DNA of 64,000 nt from Edwardsiella anguillarum (GTDB taxonomy: Bacteria > Pseudomonadota > Gammaproteobacteria > Enterobacterales > Enterobacteriaceae). This document shows, one piece after another, positions 53,799 to 61,751 of the stretch. Where the stretch lies: assembly GCF_008801815.1 (NCBI RefSeq), contig NZ_VZOX01000020.1; one strand, written 5' to 3'. How positions within the stretch are numbered: the stretch's first letter is position 1; each line of letters starts with the position of its first letter. The translations under genes and the position numbers were made by a program. The notes beneath the pieces are model-generated. The model worked only from the letters and a program-made list of their open reading frames with translations, ran no database searches and had not been told where the DNA came from.

Positions 53799-54347
53799 TC
53801 AGAACGGGCGGACAAAGGCGCTGCTATCCAGCGGCTGTACCCTGGCGGCCTTCAGGGTGGGCGTGCCCAGATAGAGGAAGCCGACGATGACATCCTGCTC
53901 GCGGCAGCCAAACGCCTGACGCACCCGGGGCTCCTCGGTCCAGTGGCCGCTGCGCCAGATACCGTTAAATCCCTGCGCCTGCGCCGCCATCTGCATCGCC
54001 ATCACGGCACACCCGGCGGAGGCGACCTGCTCCCACTGAGGCACCCGGCTGTCACAATTGCAGTGGGCGATCACCGTAACGATCAGCGGCGCGCGAAAGG
54101 GCGCGCTGCGGGCCTTCTCAACGCCTTTCTCATCGCGCCCCTCGGCCAGCGCGATATCGTGCAGCAGCGCGCTCAGGCGCTCACGCCCGTCGCCCTGCAC
54201 GGTCACGAAGCGCCACGGCTGCAGGCCGCCGTGGTCCGGCGCGCGCAGCCCGGCCTGAAAGATATTTTCCAGCGCCTGAGCGGACGGGGCTGGATCGCTC
54301 AGGCGGGAAGCGGAACGGCGCTGCAGCAGGAGCTCTAATGCATCCAT
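53799..54347 (-). CDS. ydjA: YdjA, nitroreductase-like flavoprotein
   Basis: YdjA is a small FMN-binding nitroreductase-family protein. The 182-residue product begins MDALELLLQRRSASRLSDP (the family RRS motif binding FMN phosphate) and has APDHGGLQPWRFV near residue 36 and GFLYLGTP near 160. E. coli YdjA has 183 residues. The physiological substrate is not known. The frame is open 36 codons further upstream, but the ATG at 54347 matches the family start and has GGAG upstream. It lies between sppA and selD, as in E. coli. Confidence 0.95.
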   Translation of the reverse strand: MDALELLLQRRSASRLSDPAPSAQALENIFQAGLRAPDHGGLQPWRFVTVQGDGRERLSALLHDIALAEGRDEKGVEKARSAPFRAPLIVTVIAHCNCDSRVPQWEQVASAGCAVMAMQMAAQAQGFNGIWRSGHWTEEPRVRQAFGCREQDVIVGFLYLGTPTLKAARVQPLDSSAFVRPF

Positions 54348-54552
54348 GGGACTCTCCAAGTGATAAGTCAAACACATAATCTGTAATGATGTTACAGAGA
54401 GGTTACGGCAATTATCCTCCCGCGCGCCGTAAGATGCCAGCCCCGGCATACGCACAGAAGGCGGACCAGCGCAGCCGGGCGCATATCGACGCTGACTTTT
54501 CCCGGCGACGCCGCTAGGATAGCGGAATTGTAATCATTGACCTGGAGTTAAC

Positions 54553-56400
54553 ATGCGCATGCTATGGCGCTATATCGCCGGCGCGTTTCGCTGGTGCTGG
54601 CGAATACTCAATTTTATTCGCGAGTTTATCCTTAACCTGTTTTTGGTCCTGCTGATCCTGATCGGCGTCGGTATCTACCTTCAGTTTCAGGATACGCCCG
54701 TCGATCCCGCCACCAAAGGCGCTCTGCTGGTGGATCTCAACGGCGTGGTGGTCGATAACCCCGCGTTGAACAGCAAGTTCGGGCAGCTGGGCCGAGAGCT
54801 GCTGGGCATCCGCGGTGCACAGGAGAACTCCCTGTTCGATCTGGTGGAGACCCTGCGCCAGGCCAAAAGCGATCCCAACATTACCGGGCTGGTGCTATCG
54901 CTGAATAACTTTGCCGGCGCGGACCAGCCGTCGCTGCAGTACATTGGCAAGGCGCTGGCCGAGTTCCGCGCCAGCGGTAAGCCGATCCTGGCGGTCGGCG
55001 AAAGCTACACCCAGGCGCAGTATTTCCTGGCCAGCTATGCGGATAAGATCTACCTCTCTCCCCAGGGCAGCGTCGGCCTGCAGGGGATGGCGACCAATAA
55101 CCTCTACTATAAGAGCCTGCTGGATAAGCTGGATGTCAGCACCCATATCTTCCGCGTCGGCACCTATAAGTCCGCCGTCGAACCGCTGATGCGCGACCAG
55201 ATGTCGCCGCAGGCGCGCAGCGCTGACAGCCAGTGGCTCAACGGTATGTGGCATAACTATTTAGCCACGGTTGCCGCTAACCGGCACCTTACGCCGGAGC
55301 AGGTTTTCCCCGGCGCCGAGCAGATGCTGAAAGGGCTACAGGCCACCGGCGGTGATATGGCGCAGTACGCCGTACTGCATCGGCTGGTCGATGGGCTGGC
55401 ATCGCGCAGCGAGGTCGAGGGCATTCTGTCCAAACAGTTTGGCTGGGATGCGCGCGCGCGCGACTACCGCCACATCAGCCTCTATGACTATCCCCTGAAG
55501 CCGAAGCGTACGGGCAATGGTCAGATCGCCGTTATTTTTGCCAGCGGGCCGATCATCGATGGCAACGCGACGCCGGGCAGTGTGGGCGGCGATACCACCG
55601 CGGCCCAGATTCGCCAGGCGCGTCTCGACCCGGCTATCCGTGCGATCATCCTACGGGTCAACAGCCCCGGCGGCAGCGTCACCGCCTCTGAGGAGATCCG
55701 TTCGGCGCTGGCGGCGGCGCGCGACGCCGGTAAGCCGGTGGTGGTCTCCATGGGGGGACTGGCGGCATCCGGCGGTTACTGGATCTCGACGCCCGCCAAC
55801 GCCATTGTGGCCAGCCCCAGCACCCTCACCGGCTCGATAGGGATCTTTGGGGTCATCAATACCTTTGAAAAGCCGCTGAGTCAGCTGGGGGTCTATACGG
55901 ACGGCGTCGCGACCTCGTCGCTGGCCGACACCGCCCTGACCAAAGCACTGCCGCAGAGCGTCAGCGATCTGATGCAGTTGACTATTGAGAACGGCTATCA
56001 GCGCTTTATCAGCCTGGTGGCCACCGCCCGTCATAAAACGCCGGCGCAGATCGATAGCATCGCGCAGGGGCGCGTCTGGCTGGGCGTCGATGCCAAAGCC
56101 AATGGGCTGGTCGATCGGTTGGGCGACTTTGACGATGCCGTTAGCCAGGCGGCGACGCTGGCCGGCATCAAGCAGCCTCAGCTGCGGTGGTATGTCGATA
56201 ATCCGAGCCTCAGCGAAATGGTGTTCAGCCAGCTGACCAGCTCCGTCCAGGCCTCCCTGCCGCAGGCGCTGCAGGGCATGATCCCCGCTTCACTGCTTCA
56301 GCTCTCACGCCAGATCTCGGCGCAGAGCGATTGGGTCGCCTCTCTCAACGATCCGCAGCAGCGCTACGCGCTGTGCCTGAGCTGTAGCGAGATCCGTTAA
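54553..56400 (+). CDS. sppA: Signal peptide peptidase A (protease IV)
   Basis: SppA degrades cleaved signal peptides in the membrane. The 615-residue product (E. coli 618) has an N-terminal membrane segment (about 25-45) and two S49 domains. The dyad is split: Lys206 in VGTYKSAVE and Ser407 in LAASGGYW (E. coli Lys209 and Ser409). CTGGAG lies 6 bases before the ATG. sohB, a half-size relative, is at the other end of this window. A strong terminator follows. Confidence 0.97.
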   Translation: MRMLWRYIAGAFRWCWRILNFIREFILNLFLVLLILIGVGIYLQFQDTPVDPATKGALLVDLNGVVVDNPALNSKFGQLGRELLGIRGAQENSLFDLVETLRQAKSDPNITGLVLSLNNFAGADQPSLQYIGKALAEFRASGKPILAVGESYTQAQYFLASYADKIYLSPQGSVGLQGMATNNLYYKSLLDKLDVSTHIFRVGTYKSAVEPLMRDQMSPQARSADSQWLNGMWHNYLATVAANRHLTPEQVFPGAEQMLKGLQATGGDMAQYAVLHRLVDGLASRSEVEGILSKQFGWDARARDYRHISLYDYPLKPKRTGNGQIAVIFASGPIIDGNATPGSVGGDTTAAQIRQARLDPAIRAIILRVNSPGGSVTASEEIRSALAAARDAGKPVVVSMGGLAASGGYWISTPANAIVASPSTLTGSIGIFGVINTFEKPLSQLGVYTDGVATSSLADTALTKALPQSVSDLMQLTIENGYQRFISLVATARHKTPAQIDSIAQGRVWLGVDAKANGLVDRLGDFDDAVSQAATLAGIKQPQLRWYVDNPSLSEMVFSQLTSSVQASLPQALQGMIPASLLQLSRQISAQSDWVASLNDPQQRYALCLSCSEIR

Positions 56401-56408
56401 TCCTGCCT

Positions 56409-56463
56409 CCCGCCGGACCAGCAGGCCATTATTCATGGCTGCTGGCCCGGCGGGCTTTTTTTC
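56409..56463 (+). terminator. Terminator of sppA
   Basis: A 15-bp stem with one mismatch (CCCGCCGG-A-CCAGCA with TGCTGG-C-CCGGCGGG) is followed by C and seven T residues. Confidence 0.9.
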
Positions 56464-56531
56464 TTCCGTATTATCCCTATAATCCACGCATGTTTGCGCA
56501 TCAGCGCCCCAGCTACGGCGAACTTTCTGTC

Positions 56532-57548
56532 ATGCAAAAAAAATCTATCTATGTGGCCTACACCGGCGGCACCATCGGCATGCAACGCTCCGCACAGGGC
56601 TACATCCCCGTCTCCGGGCACCTGCAGCGTCAGCTGGTGCTGATGCCGGAGTTTCACCGCCCCGAGATGCCGGACTTTACCATCCATGAGTATCAGCCGC
56701 TGATCGACTCGTCCGATACCACGCCCGCCGACTGGCAGCACATCGCCGACGATATTCAGGCCAACTACGCCGACTATGATGGCTTTGTGATCCTGCATGG
56801 CACCGATACCATGGCGTTTACCGCCTCGGCGCTCTCGTTTATGTTCGAGAACCTGGCGAAACCGGTGATCGTCACCGGCTCACAGATCCCGCTCGCCGAG
56901 CTGCGCTCCGACGGGCAGACCAATCTGTTGAACGCCCTCTATCTGGCGGCCAACTACCCGATCAATGAAGTCTCGCTGTTCTTCAATAACAAGATGTTCC
57001 GCGGCAACCGGACGACCAAGGCGCACGCCGACGGCTTTGACGCCTTCGCCTCGCCCAACTATCCCATCCTGCTGGAGGCCGGGATCAACATTCGCCGTAT
57101 CGCGCCGCTGGTAACGCCGCTGCATCAGGCGCCGTTCCGGGTTCACCCCATCACGCCGCAGCCGATCGGGGTGGTGACCCTCTATCCTGGAATCTCGGCC
57201 GATGTGGTACGCAACTTCTTGCGCCAGCCGGTGCGGGCGCTGATCCTGCGCTCCTACGGCGTCGGCAACGCGCCGCAAAACCCAGAACTGCTCGATGAGC
57301 TGATCCTCGCCTCACAGCGCGGTATCGTTGTCGTCAACCTGACCCAGTGCTTCTCCGGCCGGGTCAACATGGAAGGCTACGCCACCGGCAACGCCCTGGC
57401 CCACGCCGGGGTGATCAGCGGTTTTGACATGACGGTTGAGGCGGCGCTGACTAAACTGCATTATCTACTGAGTCAATCGCTGGCCGCAGACCAAATCCGC
57501 CGCCTGATGCAGCAAGATCTGCGCGGTGAGCTGAGCGAGAATCCCTAG
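56532..57548 (+). CDS. ansA: L-asparaginase I
   Basis: AnsA is the cytoplasmic, low-affinity, asparagine-regulated asparaginase. The 338-residue product equals E. coli AnsA. Catalytic Thr residues are in YTGGTIGM (Thr14) and HGTDTMAFT (Thr near 91, with Asp next to it), and a Lys lies further on. There is no signal peptide, in contrast with the periplasmic AnsB. The ATG at 56532 (MQKKSIYVAY) is chosen over a frame opening 14 codons earlier. pncA follows 56 bases later, as in E. coli. Confidence 0.97.
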   Translation: MQKKSIYVAYTGGTIGMQRSAQGYIPVSGHLQRQLVLMPEFHRPEMPDFTIHEYQPLIDSSDTTPADWQHIADDIQANYADYDGFVILHGTDTMAFTASALSFMFENLAKPVIVTGSQIPLAELRSDGQTNLLNALYLAANYPINEVSLFFNNKMFRGNRTTKAHADGFDAFASPNYPILLEAGINIRRIAPLVTPLHQAPFRVHPITPQPIGVVTLYPGISADVVRNFLRQPVRALILRSYGVGNAPQNPELLDELILASQRGIVVVNLTQCFSGRVNMEGYATGNALAHAGVISGFDMTVEAALTKLHYLLSQSLAADQIRRLMQQDLRGELSENP

Positions 57549-57604
57549 AGCGCCCCATCACCGAGTAGGCCGGCTCTAGTCACACAACCATGGGAGAAAG
57601 ACCG

Positions 57605-58240
57605 ATGTCCGCCGCACTTTTGCTGATCGATCTACAGAATGATTTTTGCCCCCAGGGCGCCCTGGCGGTGCCTCGGGGCGATGAGGTCATTCCCATCGCC
57701 CTGCAGGCGGTCGCCATGGCGCGCCGGGACGGCATCCCAGTGATCGCGACCCAGGATTGGCACCCGGCGGAGCACGGCAGCTTCGCCAGCCGCAGCGGCG
57801 GGCAGATAGGCAAGGTCGGCGAGCTCAATGGGTTGCCCCAGGTCTGGTGGCCTGACCATTGCGTGCAGAACACCATCGGCGCCGCGTTTCATCCGGCCCT
57901 GCGCGATACCGCCTTCGATTTTGTGGTGCATAAGGGAACCGACGCCGCAGTAGACAGCTACAGCGCCTTTTTCGACAACGGGCGACGCGGCGCCACCGCG
58001 CTGGATGCCTGGCTACGCCAGCACGGCATCACCCGCCTGTGGCTGCTGGGTCTGGCGACGGATTACTGCGTGAAGTTTTCGGTGCTGGACGCCCTACGCC
58101 TGGGCTATCAGGTCAATATCATTCGCGACGGCTGCCGCGGCGTGGATCTCACGCCCGGCGATAGCGAACGCGCGCTGGCTGAGATGGTCAGCGCCGGGGC
58201 GGCCCTAACCCCGCTCACCGCGCTCAGCCACCTGCGCTGA
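57605..58240 (+). CDS. pncA: Nicotinamidase
   Basis: PncA hydrolyses nicotinamide to nicotinate for NAD recycling. The 211-residue product has the cysteine-hydrolase triad: Asp9 in LLIDLQNDF, a Lys near 110 in VVHKGTD, and the nucleophile Cys in ATDYCVKFSV near 157. GGGAG lies 10 bases before the ATG at 57605, while an alternative ATG 5 codons earlier overlaps this site. It follows ansA; the two amidohydrolases are probably cotranscribed. Confidence 0.96.
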   Translation: MSAALLLIDLQNDFCPQGALAVPRGDEVIPIALQAVAMARRDGIPVIATQDWHPAEHGSFASRSGGQIGKVGELNGLPQVWWPDHCVQNTIGAAFHPALRDTAFDFVVHKGTDAAVDSYSAFFDNGRRGATALDAWLRQHGITRLWLLGLATDYCVKFSVLDALRLGYQVNIIRDGCRGVDLTPGDSERALAEMVSAGAALTPLTALSHLR

Positions 58241-58275
58241 GCCGCGCGCGCCGCGCCGTTGGCCCCCTACTCCGC

Positions 58276-58524
58276 CTACGGCGCATTAAACAGCGCCTTC
58301 AGCGCTTGCTTGCTTTTCATTTCTATCTCCCCGCGGGTGTTCACCGTTAAATGCGCCGCACGGTGATTATGACGCGACTGGTACAGCATCACCATCTGCA
58401 GCGCCTCACCGCGCTGCGACTCGCTCAGCCGAGAGCCGTCCGGCCACTTGCCCAGCTCAACGGCGGTCGTCAGACGCCGGTAGACATCTTCATTCATTAT
58501 TGAGATCAAGCGCTCAATATCCAT
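58276..58524 (-). CDS. yeaC: YeaC, DUF1315 protein
   Basis: An 82-residue cytoplasmic protein of the YeaC family (DUF1315) without known function. Matches to E. coli YeaC include VYRRLTTAVELGKWPDG and the later MVMLYQSRHN and MKSKQALK. It follows msrB on the same strand with 69 bases between, the E. coli arrangement. It is slightly shorter than the E. coli protein at the C-terminus. Confidence 0.94.
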   Translation of the reverse strand: MDIERLISIMNEDVYRRLTTAVELGKWPDGSRLSESQRGEALQMVMLYQSRHNHRAAHLTVNTRGEIEMKSKQALKALFNAP

Positions 58525-58593
58525 ATGTCCTCGCTAATATCCGCTTTGCTGAATCGCTTCACCATGGTACTATCATTTCAAGACATCAAGGGG

Positions 58594-59004
58594 TTATCCT
58601 AGGGTCCAGCGGCCATCCTCTCCGGCGCAGAAATGCAGCGCGGCGGAGTTCACGCAATAGCGCTCACCGCTGGGCTGGGGACCGTCGGGAAACAGATGCC
58701 CCAGATGGGCATCGCAGTGCGCGCAGCGGATTTCGATGCGGTGCATATGGTGCGAATCATCATCCAGACAGCGAATGGCGTCGGCGCTATAGGGGCGAAA
58801 GAAGCTCGGCCAGCCACAGCCGGAGTCATATTTACTGTCGGAATAGAACAAGGGGCTGTTGCAGCACAGGCAGTGGTATATCCCCTCCTGGCGGTTATGC
58901 AGCAGCCGGCCGCTAAACGGCGGCTCGGTGCCACGCTGCTGAGTGACATAGCGTTGCATTTCGGTTAATTGATGTGGGGACTGAGAGGGTTTTTCTTTAG
59001 CCAT
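58594..59004 (-). CDS. msrB: Peptide methionine (R)-S-oxide reductase
   Basis: MsrB repairs the R form of methionine sulfoxide in proteins. The 136-residue product has the zinc Cys pairs Cys45/Cys48 and Cys94/Cys97, the CGWPSFF motif, and the catalytic Cys117 in RYCVNSAAL. E. coli MsrB has 137 residues. I choose the ATG at 59004 (MAKEKPSQ), as in E. coli; the frame is open 21 codons further. It is divergent from gapA. Confidence 0.96.
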   Translation of the reverse strand: MAKEKPSQSPHQLTEMQRYVTQQRGTEPPFSGRLLHNRQEGIYHCLCCNSPLFYSDSKYDSGCGWPSFFRPYSADAIRCLDDDSHHMHRIEIRCAHCDAHLGHLFPDGPQPSGERYCVNSAALHFCAGEDGRWTLG

Positions 59005-59139
59005 GTTATGTTCCGCGGCCTGCGTCGAATGGATAGGATTGGGCAGAAATAAAATGCCATCCAACATAACAAACAGTTAACAATAGATCAGCATCATTTG
59101 GTCTAAACTGTGTGGCTGAAGCGCGACGGGGGTGACTTT

Positions 59140-59155
59140 TGTGATGAGTATCACA
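59140..59155 (+). promoter_or_regulatory. CRP site in the msrB-gapA region
   Basis: TGTGA-TGAGTA-TCACA is a perfect CRP consensus, 209 bases before gapA and 136 bases before msrB. E. coli gapA has a CRP-controlled promoter in a similar region. Confidence 0.8.
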
Positions 59156-59292
59156 AACAGACAGCACGCAGGTTTGAGACTCTCGCCGCCGCCCCCATGT
59201 ATGATGGAATACGGTGAGTTTGGCATCGTGGATGCTATCTGCACAGTCGCCGCGGCGGCTTTGACGTATAGCAACAATTGACACGATTCCGC

Positions 59293-59320
59293 TTGACGCT
59301 CCATAAGGTTTTTGTAATTT
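59293..59320 (+). promoter_or_regulatory. Probable proximal gapA promoter
   Basis: TTGACG (59293-59298) is 16 bases from TAATTT (59315-59320), about 35-45 bases before the gapA ATG. The -10 is weak, so the call is tentative. Confidence 0.5.
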
Positions 59321-59363
59321 TACAGGCAACCTTTTATTCACTAACCAATAGCTGGTGGAATAT

Positions 59364-60359
59364 ATGACTATCAAAGTAGGTATCAACGGTTTTGGCCGTA
59401 TCGGCCGTATTGTTTTCCGTGCTGCTCAGGAACGTTCTGACATCGAAATCGTTGGCATCAACGATCTGCTGGATGCCAACTACATGGCATACATGCTGAA
59501 GTACGACTCTACTCACGGTCGTTTCAACGGCACTGTTGAAGTGAAAGATGGCCACCTGATCGTTAACGGTAAAAAAATCCGTGTTACCGCTGAAAGAGAT
59601 CCGGCTAACCTGAAGTGGAACGAAATCGGCGTTGACGTTGTTGCCGAAGCGACCGGTCTGTTCCTGACCGACGAAACCGCGCGTAAGCACATCGCCGCCG
59701 GCGCCAAGAAAGTCGTCATGACGGGCCCGTCCAAAGATGCTACCCCGATGTTCGTGATGGGCGTAAACCACAAGAACTACGCTGGCCAGGAGATCGTTTC
59801 CAACGCATCCTGCACCACCAACTGCCTGGCTCCGCTGGCTAAAGTCCTGAACGACAACTTCGGCATCGTTGAAGCGCTGATGACCACCGTTCACGCCACC
59901 ACCGCAACCCAGAAAACCGTCGACGGCCCGTCTATGAAAGATTGGCGCGGCGGCCGCGGCGCTAGCCAGAACATCATCCCGTCTTCTACCGGTGCAGCCA
60001 AAGCCGTTGGCAAGGTCATCCCGGAGCTGAACGGTAAACTGACCGGTATGGCTTTCCGCGTTCCGACCCCGAACGTCTCCGTTGTCGACCTGACTGCACG
60101 CCTGGCCAAGCCGGCGACCTATCAGCAGATCTGTGACGTGATGAAGGCCGCTTCTGAAGGCGAAATGAAAGGCGTTCTGGGCTACACCGACGAAGCCGTC
60201 GTTTCTACCGACTTCAACGGCGAAGTATGCACCTCTGTGTTTGATGCCGACGCCGGTATCTCTCTGAACGACAACTTCGTGAAACTGGTTTCTTGGTACG
60301 ACAACGAAACGGGTTACTCCAACAAAGTTCTGGATCTGATCGCGCACATCTCCAAGTAA
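59364..60359 (+). CDS. gapA: Glyceraldehyde-3-phosphate dehydrogenase A
   Basis: GapA oxidises glyceraldehyde-3-phosphate with NAD in glycolysis. The 331-residue product begins MTIKVGINGFGRIGR and has catalytic Cys in SNASCTTNC near residue 150 and the His in VHATTATQ near 177. Codon use is extremely biased to the preferred set, as in highly expressed genes. The ATG at 59364 gives the E. coli N-terminus, three codons after another in-frame ATG. A strong terminator follows. Confidence 0.99.
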   Translation: MTIKVGINGFGRIGRIVFRAAQERSDIEIVGINDLLDANYMAYMLKYDSTHGRFNGTVEVKDGHLIVNGKKIRVTAERDPANLKWNEIGVDVVAEATGLFLTDETARKHIAAGAKKVVMTGPSKDATPMFVMGVNHKNYAGQEIVSNASCTTNCLAPLAKVLNDNFGIVEALMTTVHATTATQKTVDGPSMKDWRGGRGASQNIIPSSTGAAKAVGKVIPELNGKLTGMAFRVPTPNVSVVDLTARLAKPATYQQICDVMKAASEGEMKGVLGYTDEAVVSTDFNGEVCTSVFDADAGISLNDNFVKLVSWYDNETGYSNKVLDLIAHISK

Positions 60360-60381
60360 GCGCGCATTGTGATCTCGTGAT

Positions 60382-60413
60382 AAAAGGGCGACACTCGGTG
60401 TCGCCCTTTTTAT
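60382..60413 (+). terminator. Terminator of gapA
   Basis: AAAAGGGCGACAC and GTGTCGCCCTTTT form a 13-bp perfect stem around TCG, followed by TATTTTG. Confidence 0.93.
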
Positions 60414-60452
60414 TTTGTGTCTGCGGCACCGCCTTCACCGAGGAGTCTTACC

Positions 60453-61349
60453 ATGTCCCAGAACATGTCCGAAAAGATTTTTTCCTTACCGGTCGAACGA
60501 CAGATCACCCCTTACCTCAGCCTGCGCCAGCTGGATGCATTGCCCATCGTGGTGGTCAACCATCCGCGGCTGCGGGCCGCCGTCGCCCTACAGGGCGCCC
60601 ATCTGCTGCTGTGGCAGCCCAGCGGCGAAAAACCGGCGCTGTGGCTCTCGCCGGACTCAGCCTTTCAACCGGGCGAACCGATCCGCGGCGGCGTGCCCAT
60701 CTGCTGGCCCTGGTTTGGCCCAGCCCAACAGGAGGGCTATCCGGCACACGGCTTCGCCCGCAACCTGCCCTGGACTCTCAGCGCGCATGATGAAGACGCG
60801 CAGGGCGTAACCCTGACCCTCACCCTGAAAGAGAGCGACGCCTCGCGTAAATACTGGCCTCATGACTTTAGCCTGACGGCCCGCTATCGTCTCAGCGACC
60901 ACTGCAGTATGGAGCTTGAGGCCTATGGCGACTACCGCTGCCAGGCCGCGCTGCACACCTATTTCAATATCGCCGATATTAACGCCGTCTCCGTCTCTGG
61001 GCTGGGCGAACCCTATCTGGATAAAGTCAACGGCGGCGCCGAGGCTATCCAACAGGGAGCGCTGACCTTCAGCGCGCGTACCGACCGCGTCTATACCGCG
61101 CCGGAGCCATTCAGCGTCATTCACGATCGCGGCTTCCAGCGCAGCATCGAGATCCATCATCACCATCACAGCGACGTCGTCGCCTGGAACCCGTGGCGTG
61201 AGATTGCCGCCGCCATGGCCGATATGCCCAATGACGGCTATCACACCATGGTGTGCGTTGAGACCGCCCGCGTCAGCCAGCCGCTGCAGGTCAGCAGCGG
61301 CTGCCCTGCCCGTCTGGCCGCCACGCTGCGCCTGCGTCCGCAGCGCTAA
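60453..61349 (+). CDS. yeaD: Hexose-6-phosphate 1-epimerase YeaD
   Basis: YeaD is a D-hexose-6-phosphate mutarotase-like protein of the aldose 1-epimerase fold. The 298-residue product has RGGVPICWPWFGPA near residues 80-93, HGFARNLPW near 101-109, HTYFNIADI near 169 and VVAWNPW near 243; the His and Glu acting in catalysis lie in these blocks and in VCVETARV. E. coli YeaD has 294 residues. GAGGAG lies 9 bases before the ATG at 60453. It follows gapA beyond the terminator, as in E. coli. Confidence 0.95.
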   Translation: MSQNMSEKIFSLPVERQITPYLSLRQLDALPIVVVNHPRLRAAVALQGAHLLLWQPSGEKPALWLSPDSAFQPGEPIRGGVPICWPWFGPAQQEGYPAHGFARNLPWTLSAHDEDAQGVTLTLTLKESDASRKYWPHDFSLTARYRLSDHCSMELEAYGDYRCQAALHTYFNIADINAVSVSGLGEPYLDKVNGGAEAIQQGALTFSARTDRVYTAPEPFSVIHDRGFQRSIEIHHHHHSDVVAWNPWREIAAAMADMPNDGYHTMVCVETARVSQPLQVSSGCPARLAATLRLRPQR

Positions 61350-61696
61350 TACGCATCAACCGGCTCTCCGCTGCGCGGGAGCCGGGATCTCCCCGGTGCG
61401 CTTGGCACCCGCGCACGCGGCGCAGCCGTAGCCCCCGTTCCCCGCCGGTCACCCGTGCCCGCAGTCAGCGCATTCACCGACATCCCTCTCATCGCGGCCG
61501 AAATCCGCCGGCACGCTCTCTGGCTTGCCGGCGGCGATGCTATCCCGTCTAACCGGCGCTCATGCCTGTCCTGCCCACCGCCGGAGGCGGCGACGATAAG
61601 CACAGGGTGCGCGACGGAGCACCTCACCCCGCGCTGAGCATCCGCCGCGCCGGTCATATCTACGCCGCGCTCATACCGAGTAAACACACATCGCTT
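61350..61696. other. Intergenic region between yeaD and the TonB receptor gene
   Basis: About 350 GC-rich bases with no gene I can support. The composition changes sharply to AT-rich at about 61690, at the Fur box, which may mark a junction of acquired DNA. Confidence 0.45.
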
Positions 61697-61715
61697 GAAA
61701 ATAATTATCATTATC
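61697..61715 (+). promoter_or_regulatory. Fur box before the TonB-dependent receptor gene
   Basis: GAAAATAATTATCATTATC matches 16 of 19 positions of the Fur consensus. It lies 37 bases before the first ATG of the receptor gene, so iron should repress it. Confidence 0.88.
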
Positions 61716-61751
61716 AATTAATATGTATGACCTTTTAAATGCTTCTGGGTT